From: Latrodectus hesperus
Lineage: Eukaryota; Arthropoda; Arachnida; Araneae; Theridiidae
Reading direction: 5' to 3'
Assembly (NCBI GenBank): GCA_037975125.1
Contig: CM075855.1
Span: 108,580,118-108,644,117 of the forward strand
DNA: 64,000 nt
The notes below the pieces were generated by a model that was not told where the DNA came from, did not search any database, and saw only the letters and a program-made list of their open reading frames with translations. The position numbers and the translations under genes were made by a program. This document shows, piece after piece, positions 44,800 through 56,546 of the stretch (position 1 is its first letter; the number at the start of each line of letters is the position of its first letter).

Positions 44800-46090
44800 T
44801 AAAAATGTTATAGATTGTGAAACTTCATGGAATTGTGAAATTGTTCCTTTTTTAATGAAAAATATATTCATCATAAATTTCCGTGGCTCATTTAAAAAAC
44901 AGATTTATTTTTTTTAAAGAATTTTAATTTATTTTGCCGCTAGTAATTATGATTTGCAACAATTGTTTCTAAACGAAAATACGCTTTCTTTTCAATATCT
45001 CCCTAAACTTTCAACACGTGAGTTAGAGAGTTCCTATAATTAATAAGAAATTCTATAGATCTGGGATATTGTTTCTTTTCCACAATAAAAAATAATTAAC
45101 CAGATTTAATTTTTAAGTAATTTTAATTTCTTTTGCTACTACCAATTAGGATTTATAACTATGGTTTCTAGAGGAAAACACATTTTCTTTTCAGTATCTT
45201 TCTAAACTTTCAACTCGTGAGTTATAGACTTCCTATAATTAATAAGAAATTCTATAGATCTGGGAAATTGTTTCTTTTCCACAATAAAAAATAATTAACC
45301 AGATTTAATTTTTAAGTAATTTGAATTTCTTTTGCTACTACCAATTAGGATTTATAACTATGGTTTCTAGAGGAAAACACATTTTCTTTTCAGTATCTTT
45401 CTAAACTTTCAACTCGTGAGTTAGAGACTTCCTATAATTAATAAGAAATTCTATAGATCTGGGAAATTGTTTCTTTTCCACAATAAAAAATAATTAACCA
45501 GATTTAATTTTTAAGTAATTTTAATTTATTTTGCTGATACCAATTAGGATTTATAACAATTGTTTCTAGAGGAAAACACGTTTTCTTTTCAGTATCTTTC
45601 TAAACTTTCAACTCGTGAGTTATGGACTTCCTATAATTAATAAGAAATTCTATAGATCAGGAAAATTGTTTCTTTTTCAATGAAAAATATTTAGTCATAA
45701 ATTTCCATGGCACATTTAGTAAATTACAGATATTATTTTAAGTTATTTTAATTTCTTTTACCACTAACAATTACGATTTGCAACAATTTTTTCTAAATAA
45801 AAATATGTTATCTCTGTAATATCTTCCGAAACTCTCAACTACTGAGCCATAGAAATCCTAATAAATCGAAAACTTTAGAGAATTGTGAAACTGTTCCTTT
45901 TTCAATCCAAATAAATTTCCATATCCAAATAAATTTTCATGGCTCATTTAAAAATCTAGATCTATTTTTTGAAGAATTTTAATTTCTTTTTCCACTTGCA
46001 ATTACGATTTGCAACAATTGTGTCTAAAGAAAAACACATTTTCTGCATAATATCTTCGCAAGCTCTCAACTGCCGAGTCCTAGACTTCCT
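44800..46090 (+). repeat. Satellite-like tandem array, period about 199 bp
   Basis: Six or more units marked by ctaaactttcaac near 45003, 45202, 45401, 45600 and diverged forms near 45828 and 46055, with a partial unit before 44990. The central units (45.1-45.6 kb) are nearly identical while the outer ones differ by many changes and have longer spacing, the pattern expected of unequal exchange. Confidence 0.93.
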
Positions 46091-46099
46091 AATTAATTA

Positions 46100-46375
46100 G
46101 TAGGAAGCATTCAGCTCTCGGGATGGTCGCGCCCCCGGCTGAATATCTAAAATCAAACCCTAGTCAGAGGATTTCGTGCGACGGTCTTTTAGTGGAATGA
46201 TAATTATGCAGACACTAACGATACTCCATTCGTACTGCAGGGCTGCTGCCGGACACTGGCGCCGCAGATGGACACCTAATGAGACATGTCACGAGGGCTG
46301 CGCTCTCACCCCTTGGACGACTGCTGCAGAAAATAATGATTCAGTCTCTGAAACACAGTTTGGACGATAGCATAT
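46100..46375 (+). other. GC-rich segment of unknown origin
   Basis: About 50% GC with many CpG (tggtcgcgcccccggctg; ctggcgccgcagatgg). A 64-codon open frame at 46176-46370 ends in it. An AG after a pyrimidine-poor tract at about 46240 could be an acceptor, but no donor follows. No family resemblance; an unrecognised SINE or old repeat is as likely as an exon. Confidence 0.3.
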
Positions 46376-46651
46376 TTTAAAAGACGTAAATCAATTCCTT
46401 CCGAGTTACATTAAATGAGTTTGCAAGAAAATGTTTGCCTGCCTACTGTTGAGACCAATAAATGGAATTTCAAGTTTCGTTGTTACAGTCACTTTGTTAT
46501 TATTATTAAAATGGGTTTGAAAGTTTAAATAAACAAAATACAATTTATTTTTTGTTAAAAATAGTTATTTTATCTAAATTACATAGTTTTATGCAGGAAT
46601 AAAACGTTCTTTTATATCAATGAAAACAGTAATCCGCTTTCATTCAGTTTG

Positions 46652-46652
<1 letters not shown>

Positions 46653-46745
<93 letters not shown>

Positions 46746-46746
46746 A
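46653..46746. repeat. (TA)n microsatellite
   Basis: About 94 bp of TA with one AATA break at the end. Confidence 0.97.
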
Positions 46747-46874
46747 TGTATCATGAGACAAAATAACGTAAATATAAGTCAATTTCAAAGCAATATAAAG
46801 AATTATGAGCATGGAGAAATATACCTAACAACCTATCTAGCGCAAAAGCAGTTAAAGAAAGGTAAGTCAGAAAA

Positions 46875-47220
46875 ATAAGATCATTAGAAATATAAAAATA
46901 TATATTGGAATATAATAAAATTGGATTTAAGTCGAAATATGAGAAAATAATAAGAAGCATAGGGATCATGTCTTCTTCAAGGGTTGGAGATGTGGTCGAC
47001 TATACAAAAGAAGTACAAACACACTTTTCCGACCATCTCTCCCAGATCTATTACTCGTTGCATGTCAAAAAAGAGCGTTTGTATTTCTTTTGCATAGTTG
47101 ACCATATCTCCCCCTGAAGAAGACATGGTCCCTATGCTTCTTATTATTTTCTCATATTTCGTCATAAATCCAATTTTATTTTATTCCAATATATATTTTT
47201 TATATTTCTAATGATCTTAT
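46875..47220. repeat. Long hairpin, 346 bp
   Basis: Inverted arms run from ataagatcattagaaatata inward and mirror the region ending at 47220. agaagcatagggatcatgtc on the left pairs with its complement on the right with few changes. The unpaired centre near 47010-47070 is short. Open frames on both strands read nearly the same protein (YEKIIRSIG) simply because of the symmetry. Confidence 0.9.
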
Positions 47221-47224
47221 ATTT

Positions 47225-47287
47225 GTCTCATATTTTGTCATACATCTAATTTCATTATATTCCAATTTATATTCTGATATTTCTAAC
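47225..47287 (+). repeat. Extra direct copy of the hairpin right arm
   Basis: tcatattttgtcatacatct and ttatattccaattta repeat the right arm segment at 47153-47210 with changes. Confidence 0.75.
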
Positions 47288-47291
47288 TATA

Positions 47292-47296
<5 letters not shown>

Positions 47297-47373
<77 letters not shown>
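47297..47373. repeat. (TA)n microsatellite
   Basis: About 77 bp of TA lying between two hairpins. Confidence 0.97.
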
Positions 47374-47375
<2 letters not shown>

Positions 47376-47376
<1 letters not shown>

Positions 47377-47443
47377 GAAATTAATTTCTTAATATGCCTT
47401 GCATATATATTTATATGCAAGACATGTTAAGAAATTAATTTCT
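47376..47443. repeat. Hairpin with 32-bp arms
   Basis: agaaattaatttcttaatat at the left pairs with its complement ending aagaaattaatttct; the loop is about 4 bases. Two or three arm mismatches. Confidence 0.88.
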
Positions 47444-47444
47444 A

Positions 47445-48060
47445 TCTAAAAGAGAACGAAGTATAGGAAGAGTATGAATGTTACAAGCAAAAAAACTTTA
47501 GGTATAGTGTAACATACAAAAGAAAATAGACTAATATAAGCAGATCAAATAATAAGCATAAAGATCTAAGATAACGGGAAAATTGCAAGATAATGTTTCT
47601 AACAAATCCAAATATCCCTAGGTACCGAAAAACTAATACTTAGATGGTGTAACGGAAGAAAATCTGATTTTATCTACAGAAGAAAGCAACTGGAATACCT
47701 TTGGCAAAAAAGAATTTTTGGGAGATATTTCTTAAATATTCTTTTTATATATTTGAGATAGCATGAAGCATTAAAATATACATATTTTTAAGGAATGTTA
47801 ATTGATATTTTTGCTCTGGGGTAACTTTGATTAAAACTATTAATCTATCCTAATAAATGATAACTTAGATAAAGTATGAAACAATCTTCCCTCAGTATCG
47901 ATATAATATGAGATATTGGCAACCGATATAACACATATCGATCACAAATATTTCTTATCTGTATTTTGCATTGATCTCTATGAACATTTAATAAATAGTA
48001 CCTTTAACATATTCCATGGGAATGGGATGCTTACAAGAATAGTTTCGACAGCAAAGAAAT
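47445..48060. other. AT-rich intronic sequence
   Basis: Nothing recognised. Confidence 0.5.
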
Positions 48061-48069
48061 CATAAAGAA

Positions 48070-48337
48070 CAAGTTGTTGTTGTTGTCGTGTGCCAGCTAG
48101 AATGGCAACATGGGGTGCGCTACTCCACTTTTCCAACTGAACCCTATTTAAGTGTGGTGTCCGACTTCCTCAGCGCATACATGCTATAGGTATCCGTTAA
48201 TAGAGTAGGCAACCATTCACAACCCATTCATACAAGGAAAGGACAAAGACAGGATAGATAGAGAGAGAAAGTACATCCATGCCCTAACCGGGATTCGAAC
48301 CCAGAACCTCCCTATCCGCAGTCAGGCATGCTGACCA
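48070..48337 (-). mobile_element. SINE family B with 9-bp target-site duplication
   Basis: Flanked by cataaagaa at 48061-48069 and 48338-48346. On the minus strand the B-box GGTTCGAATCC is intact and the (AAC)n tail follows GGCACACGAC. Contains an internal GATA run absent from the 61.9 kb copy. Confidence 0.9.
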
Positions 48338-48346
48338 CATAAAGAA

Positions 48347-49404
48347 TTAGTAAACTGTTTATATAAACATAAATTTTATGGGATTATGATTTATTTTTTG
48401 ATTAGTCTTTATTACTGAGGTATTTTTTGACTTCTAATGAAAATATTTTTATAAACTACCGTCATTACGAATGCTTGGATAAATATCTGTCTACTTGAAG
48501 TGCGCGCATAATTTTCAAATTACTATAAATGATTTACAGTCTTTACTCGTGAATAGTAATAAAAAATGTGCCATGTGTTGCTCTAAACTTATAAAACATC
48601 TTCCATTAAAACTTGCCCATCATTTTCCTAGTTTAAGTTTTTAATTTTTAGAGAAAAGGATAAAACTGAGTTAGTTTTGTATCTATGAATTCATCTAGAA
48701 GTGTTAATAATGTATATTAGATTATGATCAAAACATGTTAAAAGTTACGAAATTCTATAGAAAACAATTAGTACAAAATAAATGACTTTTAAAATAACTA
48801 ACAACTTCAAAAATTCAAAATAAATGCCAAATTATTAAATATAATAAAACAGGCAATCTTGAAAATACCTAGTTATAACATCAAAATTGCTTTTACTTAA
48901 TGTCTTTTTAAAAGTAGACATCGTTATGCAAGGAAGAAAAATTATTTATATTGGAATAAAGTGTACCAAAAATGTTGGAAGGAAGACATTTATTAAATAA
49001 ATTTGAACAGAAGAAGATCGTTCAATCATTCGTGAAGAAGACCTCAATGACCTTCAAAAAATTTTGTATTTTATATGGGGGTAAAAACTTATGAGAGAAT
49101 AAATGCGCTTATCGCAAAATATGAGTTTGTATTCTGTTTTCAAGCATCATTGATTCTTGAGATTTAGGCTAGGCTCATTTATTTTAAATCACTTGAAATA
49201 CTCTAATAATATGAAGTCACCATGAAAAATCAATTTCACGGCGTTATATTTCAAAGCATTTTCTGCATCTATGTTTCTTTAGTTGATTTTCTTTTGTTGT
49301 AATAAATAAGATGAATAATAACAAATAATACATGTTTGCAATATTTTTCTGCCAAACTGAACCGTTTCATTTTTCTGCCAAAAAATAACATAAATTATTC
49401 AAAA
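48347..49404. other. AT-rich intronic sequence
   Basis: Nothing recognised. Confidence 0.5.
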
Positions 49405-49406
49405 CT

Positions 49407-49940
49407 GATTCTTCTATTTATCAATATGTCTGTAAAATAATTCTCAGAAGTAAAAATGTTTCAATATAAAGTAAAATCTTTTCCAGTTAGGTTATTGAAG
49501 CTGCAATTAGGTACCATGTGACGTTGTTATTATTTCCATAGCAGCTTATTTAATTCTAAGCTTAATTCCACTGAGTAATTTATAGAGTCTAAATGGTTAG
49601 CTGATTTTTATAAAGCATGAATTCAGCTGGTATTGACAACATTCGGCAATTAGTTTTAGTTAAATTTCAAAATTGATTCCACTATTTATAAATATGTCTG
49701 TAAAGTAATCCTGAAAGAAGTAAAAGTATTTCCATATGGGAATAAACTTTTCCAGTTAGGATATTGAAGCTGCAATTAGGTACCATGTGACATTTATATT
49801 ATCTTTATTGCCGTTTATTTAATTCTAAGCTTAGTTCCACTGAGTTATTTATAGAATCTAAAATATTTGTTGATTTTTATAAAGCAATGAATTCAGCTGG
49901 TATTGACAACATCCAGCGATTGGTTTTAGCTAAAATCAAC
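49407..49940 (+). repeat. Two-copy tandem duplication, 268-bp period
   Basis: gaagctgcaattaggtacca, ttaattctaagctta and gaattcagctggtattgaca occur in both copies (starts near 49407 and 49675). About 85% identical by eye. Confidence 0.92.
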
Positions 49941-50167
49941 GTGTTCAGTTATGGCGTTTTACTTTGTAGCTAGTTATATTTTGTATAGTAATAAAGACAT
50001 AACAAACATTTCTAAGAAGTTTCATACAGTAAAAGAATGCACTTAATTTTAGATGTATAAAGTAAGGTATAATAAAACTACATTTAATATATCATTTACT
50101 TATGTGAGAAACACGGGACACTGATTAGAACTAATTTTATTTACTTCTATTTATTTCTTTGTTCAAG

Positions 50168-50240
50168 TTGGCAGCAGAATGGTTAGAGCTGTGACTTTCA
50201 TCGCAACAACATTTATGTTCGAACTAGACAAATGTCAATC
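50168..50240 (+). mobile_element. Possible tRNA-like SINE head
   Basis: ggcagcagaatggttagagc resembles an A-box region and atgttcgaactagac a B-box. No recognised body follows and the stems do not close, so a tRNA gene is not proposed. Confidence 0.35.
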
Positions 50241-50352
50241 ATATCTTTTGTACATGAATATTTTCAGATTAGTATCAAATCAAAAAACTGAGAACCATTA
50301 TGACTTAAAGTACCAAAAATCTTAGATCTACAACACTAAAAGAGTTTAGTTA

Positions 50353-51245
50353 TTAGGTTGGTGCGTATGAAATGTCGGATTCTTAAGTGATTGTATAAAA
50401 CTGCATATCTTTCTTCAAAAGCTGTTTATTCAATCAAAGTATGCTCAATTCGCTTCAATACACTTCTCCCAACGAGATTTTAAAGCGTAGATGCCTGTCT
50501 TAAAAAAATTTTGGTCTTTAGAATTAATAAACTCTGATATCGAGTTTTTTAGACTGTCTTCATTTTCATAGTGTTTGCCCCTTAAAAACAGCTCTAAATG
50601 CTTGAAAAAATGAAAATCGGTCGGCGAGAGATCCGGTGAATAGGGTGGATGCTGCAATGATGAGCATACGTTTAACCGATCCAGCTTATTTCGCTCTGTC
50701 AGTGCGTGCGGTACCCACTTGTCCATCTTCTTAACCTTGCCAATCTCAGAAAGGTGTCTCAATATCGTTGTATGGTCAACTTTCATCCTGATAGCATGTT
50801 CCCTCGTGGATACGGCTGGATCCGCTTCCACTAGAGCCTTCAGGTCATCATTCGTCACAGACGTTTTGGGTCTTCCGCGTGGCTCATTTTGCAGTGAAAA
50901 ATCGCCAGTCCGAAATTTTTCGAACCAACGCTGCACTTTCCGATCGTTAACCGTATTCTCCCCAAACGCTTGGTTTATGTTGCGTGCAGCTTTTGCAGCA
51001 CTATTACCAAGTTTGTACTCATATAAGAAAATGACGCGAATGTCGGCAGAATTCATATCGGCAATAAACTCAAAAGAAATAAAAAAGGGAAGACCTTCGA
51101 GAAAACCTATTTTGCTGAAATGAGTCTCTGGCAATGGACAGTACGAGTATGAATGAGGTTATGCCAAATACAAAAGTATAACGAAAACAGGGAGGAAAAC
51201 GTCCGCATGTAAAGAGAATCCGACATTTCATACGCACCAACCTAA
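50353..51245 (-). mobile_element. Internally deleted mariner element (893 bp), recent insertion
   Basis: Perfect 31-bp terminal inverted repeats start ttaggttggtgcgtatgaaa at the left and end at 51245 on the right. A TA target duplication lies on each side (50351-50352, 51246-51247). Full mariners are about 1.3 kb, so some 0.4 kb is missing. Terminal repeats without a single mismatch and an uninterrupted frame suggest young age. Confidence 0.95.
50445..51056 (-). pseudogene. Mariner transposase with in-frame internal deletion
   Basis: I take the start at the Met of MNSADIRVIFLYEYKLG (51056); the upstream 26 residues to 51134 are open but unlike the family. In order: N-terminal helix-turn-helix with NDRKVQRWFEKFRTGDFSL, the GRPKTS linker, second helix region with TTILRHLSEIGKVKKMDKWV, then LDRLNVCSSL joined directly to QHPPYSPDLSPTDFHFFKHL and a normal C-terminus. 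The join removes roughly 110-120 residues, including the first and second catalytic Asp; the third (PTDFHF) remains. DNA binding may survive, catalysis cannot. The WVPHxLT motif reads KWVPHALTERNK, like the cecropia/irritans-type mariners. Confidence 0.93.
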
Positions 51246-51247
51246 TA

Positions 51248-52028
51248 CATTACTACATCATTAAATAAGTTAATCTACAGCATTAAAAATGTAAAACCTA
51301 AAATACATTTAAAGTTTTACGAGACTGCATATAGGATACGAATAAACTAAAGTTTTATTAAGCAAAGAATGGTAAAATTCCGTATAAAATATCAGGTATT
51401 TATTTACAAATAAATATTTGATGTTTAATTTCAAAACAAGCAACTTAAGAACCATTATTGTTGAATATCGAATCCCAAATCTCCAGCACTTAAGAAGTAA
51501 AGTTAAAGAAAAACCTCCTCAACTCCTTTCATTAAAATCCTCGAGGATGGAACAAGCACCTTTCGTTTCTAGAAGATTCGATATACGACTCCTTGTCTCC
51601 TGGGAATATTGATTCCTGATTGGTGAATGGCTGATATATCTTTTTCACGAGCTTTGTTTACGCTTCGCTGGATACACTCGGATTATTGAGTTTATATCTC
51701 AACACTTTAGTACGGGAAACTTACTACACTACTTTTCCGAATAATGCGAGTTGACTTTTGTATGTAGTGCTCCAAAATTTATTCTTGCCATCAAGTAAAA
51801 TTTACTCTAAATTTCTTTTAATCTCATAAGAAACGCTATGTAGATACATTTATTTTTTAAACTCTGGATTTCTAATAGTAAATTTATATATAAGTTCTGC
51901 AAAATTTTTTAAGCAAAAAAATAATCATTTACGTTTTATTTGAATAGTTTAAATTCAATTAAATAATTTTCTGTATTATAGTTTTAATCATTTTGATTGC
52001 AATTTGTAGTTATTTTGCATTATTATAA
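51248..52028. other. AT-rich with a GC-richer patch
   Basis: 51470-51730 is richer in GC and has a 64-codon open frame I do not recognise. No splice sites of quality were seen around it. Confidence 0.4.
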
Positions 52029-52142
<114 letters not shown>

Positions 52143-52148
52143 GAAAAT

Positions 52149-52217
52149 AAAACGAAGTACCAATATGACCAGTTTCATTTGATTCGACGAAGAAATTAGC
52201 CATATTGGTACTTCGCT
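52149..52217. repeat. Hairpin with 18-bp arms
   Basis: aacgaagtaccaatatg pairs with catattggtacttcgctt after a 33-bp loop. It directly follows a (TA)n tract, like the hairpin at 47376. Confidence 0.85.
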
Positions 52218-52455
52218 TCATTTTCCTTTTTATTCTGTTTCTTATAAATTTTGAACTATCTATTGAGTATGTTTTCCGTCTGTTAACTATATTTTGTGTG
52301 TATTTTCACTGTTTTCTTCTTGTAGAAGTTGATCATATTGTTATTTCGTTCTGTTTTTCTTTTATTGTGCTTCTTTTAAATTTTGAACTATCTAATGAAT
52401 ATGAGTTCCAAATGTTTACTATATTTCATATTTTCACTTTATTCTTCTTCATTTG
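52200..52455 (+). repeat. Two-copy tandem repeat, about 134-bp period
   Basis: catattggtacttcg and catattgttatttcg begin the two copies; aattttgaactatct follows in both. Confidence 0.82.
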
Positions 52456-52587
52456 GCATTTGATTATTTCTGTAAAAAACTTACGATTAACTATATTTTG
52501 GTAATTATATTTAAGCTACTTTTGTGTTGAATGTATTGCTAAGCGTATAGTTTTTGTATTTATTCTGGTATCTTTTCTATTTATGTT

Positions 52588-52593
<6 letters not shown>

Positions 52594-52681
<88 letters not shown>
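52594..52681. repeat. (TA)n microsatellite
   Basis: About 88 bp of TA. Confidence 0.98.
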
Positions 52682-52685
<4 letters not shown>

Positions 52686-54107
52686 AAAATATATTTGGTA
52701 ATTTTACAGCTTCTATCTTTAATCCTACTTAAAAAAGTTTTCTGTTGAATACAATATATATGTTCTTTTAACGCCAATAATAAATACAATATAAAATTCT
52801 TATACTATTTTATATTTATAATATTGCAGTATGTATGCAGTGTAAGTATAATTATAAGTAATGAGTATTTACAAATTATAAATAGGATTAGAATATCACA
52901 ATATTTTAAAGCCACTGTACAATATGGTACATTAATTAATAAGAATGTAAATATATTTTTGTACATTTTATATCTTAAAATTTATTACACAAAAACGTCT
53001 ACGGTAATGTAGTCATAGTTCTTGACTTAAGTATATACGCTTTATATGTTCAATAAAGACATATATAAACTCAAAACATCTGTATTTTCTAAACACAGTT
53101 TTGAGTAATTAGTTATAATTGAAAAAAAGTTTGCATATATGTCTTCTTTAGTGATAAGAGGTTAAAATAAGAAATATACTTAATGCTATACATGAAGACA
53201 TTAACATATATACCGTATGTTTCATCAGTTAACTTATCGGATTACTTTTACTAGCACAGTATTTTTTGGTCAACTTTAATGATAATTTTTTATTTTACAG
53301 TGTAAGCAAGCTCTTTATTGTTTCTTATTCATATCTAAATTCATATAGATAGTTGATTATTATTTAATACATTATTTATATCAGATTCGGCTGATTTTTC
53401 TTTTAATGTTTATATTGTATTTTCTATGCAATACATTTATTAATAATTGGAATGATGAATGTGATTAGATTATTATTAATAAGAAAATCATATAAATAAC
53501 TACAGTTAACTATTTTCTCTTAAAAATATTGAAAACATAAGTTCTTAAAATTTTTAATTTCAGTAGACATAACTTTTCGTATGGAATCCAATTATCCTGT
53601 GTCCAGATCCATTTTGTTCCCTCATTTCCTTTGCAAACCATCAAAATATATTTTTATGAATAGGATAAAATAAATTGTTTCCTTTACATACGACATTTCT
53701 AAACTGAAATGAAAGCATTTGATTATCTTCTGAGATGTTTGCAAATGTTTTATATCTTTGAGGCTGATATATTCGTATTGTATTTTGTACTGCATTGTTA
53801 GTGAAAATAAGATTTCTGCCCAATAGATTGAACTCTTTTCAGTTTTATATACGCATGAATATTTTTTCCATATAATATTTGAGTACAAAACTCTTATTCT
53901 GAAATATTTACCTAAATATTGAATAGCATTTCTGCTATTACATTATTTTGTTATCTAATGAACTAGATCTAAGAAAGCATGCATCAATGAATAAGAGAAT
54001 AGTTGATAGTAATGTTAATGTTCTAGAAGCAGAGATGTTTCTATTAAAATACAATTGTCAAAGTATTAATTATGAAAAAAGTAAAATTATTTCTCATTAA
54101 AGGTTTG
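52682..54107. other. AT-rich intronic sequence
   Basis: Nothing recognised. Confidence 0.5.
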
Positions 54108-54117
54108 TTAATAATGT

Positions 54118-54467
54118 TGTTGTTGTTGCTGTTACTTATGTCATTTAGAGAAGCTAAGCTCGCTATACCGTTGGTTATGTGAATTTAAGTCAGTAGGGTG
54201 CGTCTTTCGTTTACCCAGAGCAATACGAAGCTGAAAGTATGACTTTGATCTGAACTCTTCCAATAGATGGCACCACCAGAGAATGTTCTCACAATTTTGA
54301 CATTGATTTGGAGCCGGAGAAAATTTTCTCCAGACTATAATAACTGCTCAATAACCCACCACAGGACTTTCAATTCCACAGATTTAACGAGCACGTATAT
54401 CGCATGTATGCACTGGTGATCTTAGCCCTCCCTTTCGGACAGAAGACCGATGCCCTAACCACTAGGC
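54118..54467 (-). mobile_element. SINE family A with 10-bp target-site duplication
   Basis: Flanked by ttaataatgt at 54108-54117 and 54468-54477. The minus-strand start GCCTAGTGGTTAGGGCATCG shows the head is short of about ten bases but keeps its A-box. Tail gttgttgttgctgtt on the plus strand. Confidence 0.92.
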
Positions 54468-54477
54468 TTAATAATGT

Positions 54478-56214
54478 ATATTAATTTATTTACAGTTTGT
54501 AATTTCTAAAAATTAAAATTACAAATTTTTAAATTTTTTTTAAAATTTTTTTTCTAAAAATGGATATTACGTTTTTTGAATTAGAGATATCTGAATTCTA
54601 TTTCAAAAATATCTTTTTTTCTGTACAAAATATTTGTATTTATATTTCAAACATACTTTTAGAAATTCATCGAATTTTTTTGACGCAAACAACTTTTAAT
54701 ATATTTTTTTGGAAAAACGTTAAAGATCATATAAACAGAAAAACATGGTGACAAAAGTAAATCACAAAAACGAAAGGCACTATTAAAAATCATGAGTTTA
54801 TATAAGAAGACAATATTATATTTAATTCTATTCTGTTATGGTAAATAATCATAGCATAAATTTCTTTTCATAAGTTAAAAATTTAGCGATTTAATGATTA
54901 TTCTGATTTTAAACATTTAATGACAATTTTAACAGAGGAAACAATTGGTAGCTAAAATTTTGTTTCTTTGAGAGTTGATGTGTCTAGTATTGAAATTGGA
55001 ATAGCCTAGTAGATTTAAATAGTCTATCCATATATTTGAAACATCTTTTTTATGAAAATTTTTAAATATCTAGATGTAATCGTTTCCGATGATTTAAGTT
55101 TAATTGTTTTGGATGTTTCATATTTTATAATTTTAAGCATCTTAATATTTTTAATTAATTGAATTTTATTATTATTTGCTTTCAAATTAAGAAAAATAAA
55201 ATTATAATTTAATTTTAGGTACGTTAAATTAAGAAAAACTAACTTTAACTTCTTTTTTGATTAGTCTTTAATCAAACACAGCTCAATTACAACAACAAAC
55301 ATTGAAAAAATATTTTCATTGACAGAATAGGCATGTAATCATGTTTTGTATTCTCCACGCATACATAGTAACTCGCAAGAATAATATTTCGATCAAATTA
55401 AACATGTATTTACTTCTCTATATGCAAAAACCTAATTTTAAATAAATCAATATATCGTCAATACGAATGAAACTTATAAAACATAATTTTTAACGCATTT
55501 TCCGTAATTGATAAAAATTTATATGAATGAATATTGCAATTAATTTGATTTTTATTACATTTATCTCAGTTTACATCAAACATAATAGTGATAAAGTTTT
55601 CTACATTTAAGCATACAAATATATATCATTAATTTTACAATCCAAGAAAACCTGACTATATTCTTGATTAAAATTAAATTTCTAATACGTTTTAAGATAT
55701 TTAAGTACTTGCTAATAGATTAAAATTGTTAAATATTGATATATTATATTGTTTTCTGGTTACAAATTTTGACTTAATTTATTTACTTTTATAAAAAAAT
55801 TTCTTCATATATTCAATAAATATATCTTTTATTCCTATTTATAAATTATTTTTGATATACATCATCATTGATATAAATTAATATTGCTAGATTGAAATAT
55901 ATACCTTAATGTGCAATTGAAACTTCATACAAGATTTTGATGAATATAATTTATTATATTGTTCTTATTAAAGTAAAATACAATTTTTTACTTAGGGTAA
56001 TATATTTATAGGTTCATATTCAGCAAAATATTTTTCTTTACTTTATAAGTAGTATTTGTAGAAAATTAATTTTGAATTTTGTTTCATTTAGATATTTTTG
56101 TAAAGTAATTCAATCTAAGTAATTCATAGGTGAAATTAAGTAAATAAAAAATTGGCATTTTTATAAAATATATAAATTTTTTATTAAAAATTGATATAAA
56201 ATTATCCTTTCTAG
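54478..56214. other. AT-rich intronic sequence up to the exon 3 acceptor
   Basis: Nothing recognised. Confidence 0.5.
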
Positions 56215-56298
56215 CTTGCATCCTGTGATAGCGAAGGATCTGAAAGCTTAGTTAGAAGATTTAGAGTAGAAAACGGTGAACAAGTTGAGAAAGATGAA
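56215..56298 (+). CDS. Proposed exon 3 of GARNL3-like Rap/Ran-GAP gene
   Basis: Exactly 28 codons lie between an acceptor (ttatcctttctag) and a donor (gaa/gtaaat). The peptide begins LASCDSEGSESLVRRF and continues RVENGEQVEKDE; it is acidic and polar with an Arg-Arg-Phe-Arg centre. Phase 0 on both sides fits exons 2 and 4. The frame is open throughout while the surrounding intron is full of stops, and GC content is visibly raised. Its role by itself is unknown; it sits between the Arg/Ser-rich N-terminal region and the beginning of the GAP-related region. Confidence 0.62.
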
Positions 56299-56546
56299 GT
56301 AAATATTTAATTCTTAGAATTTATTATAGTACTCTAGTCAAGCTTATATAAATAAATGCAGTTATTAAAAATATATTTTATCTTTAAGCATGTGTTCAAA
56401 AGAAATACATTACTAAAAATTATGTTAAGCAAATATTTATTAACATTTTTCTCTTTAAATTTCAAATTATATAATTTAGAATATACATTGCAACTTCTAT
56501 AAATTTTACGATTGTATGGGTTCGGCGTAAAATCGTATGCCACTTG

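Noticed and set aside
46905..47165. Similar proteins on both strands (YEKIIRSIG)
   Set aside because: The symmetry is produced by the hairpin; either strand reads the same sequence.
50719..51123. 134-residue plus-strand open frame
   Set aside because: It is the antisense of the mariner transposase.
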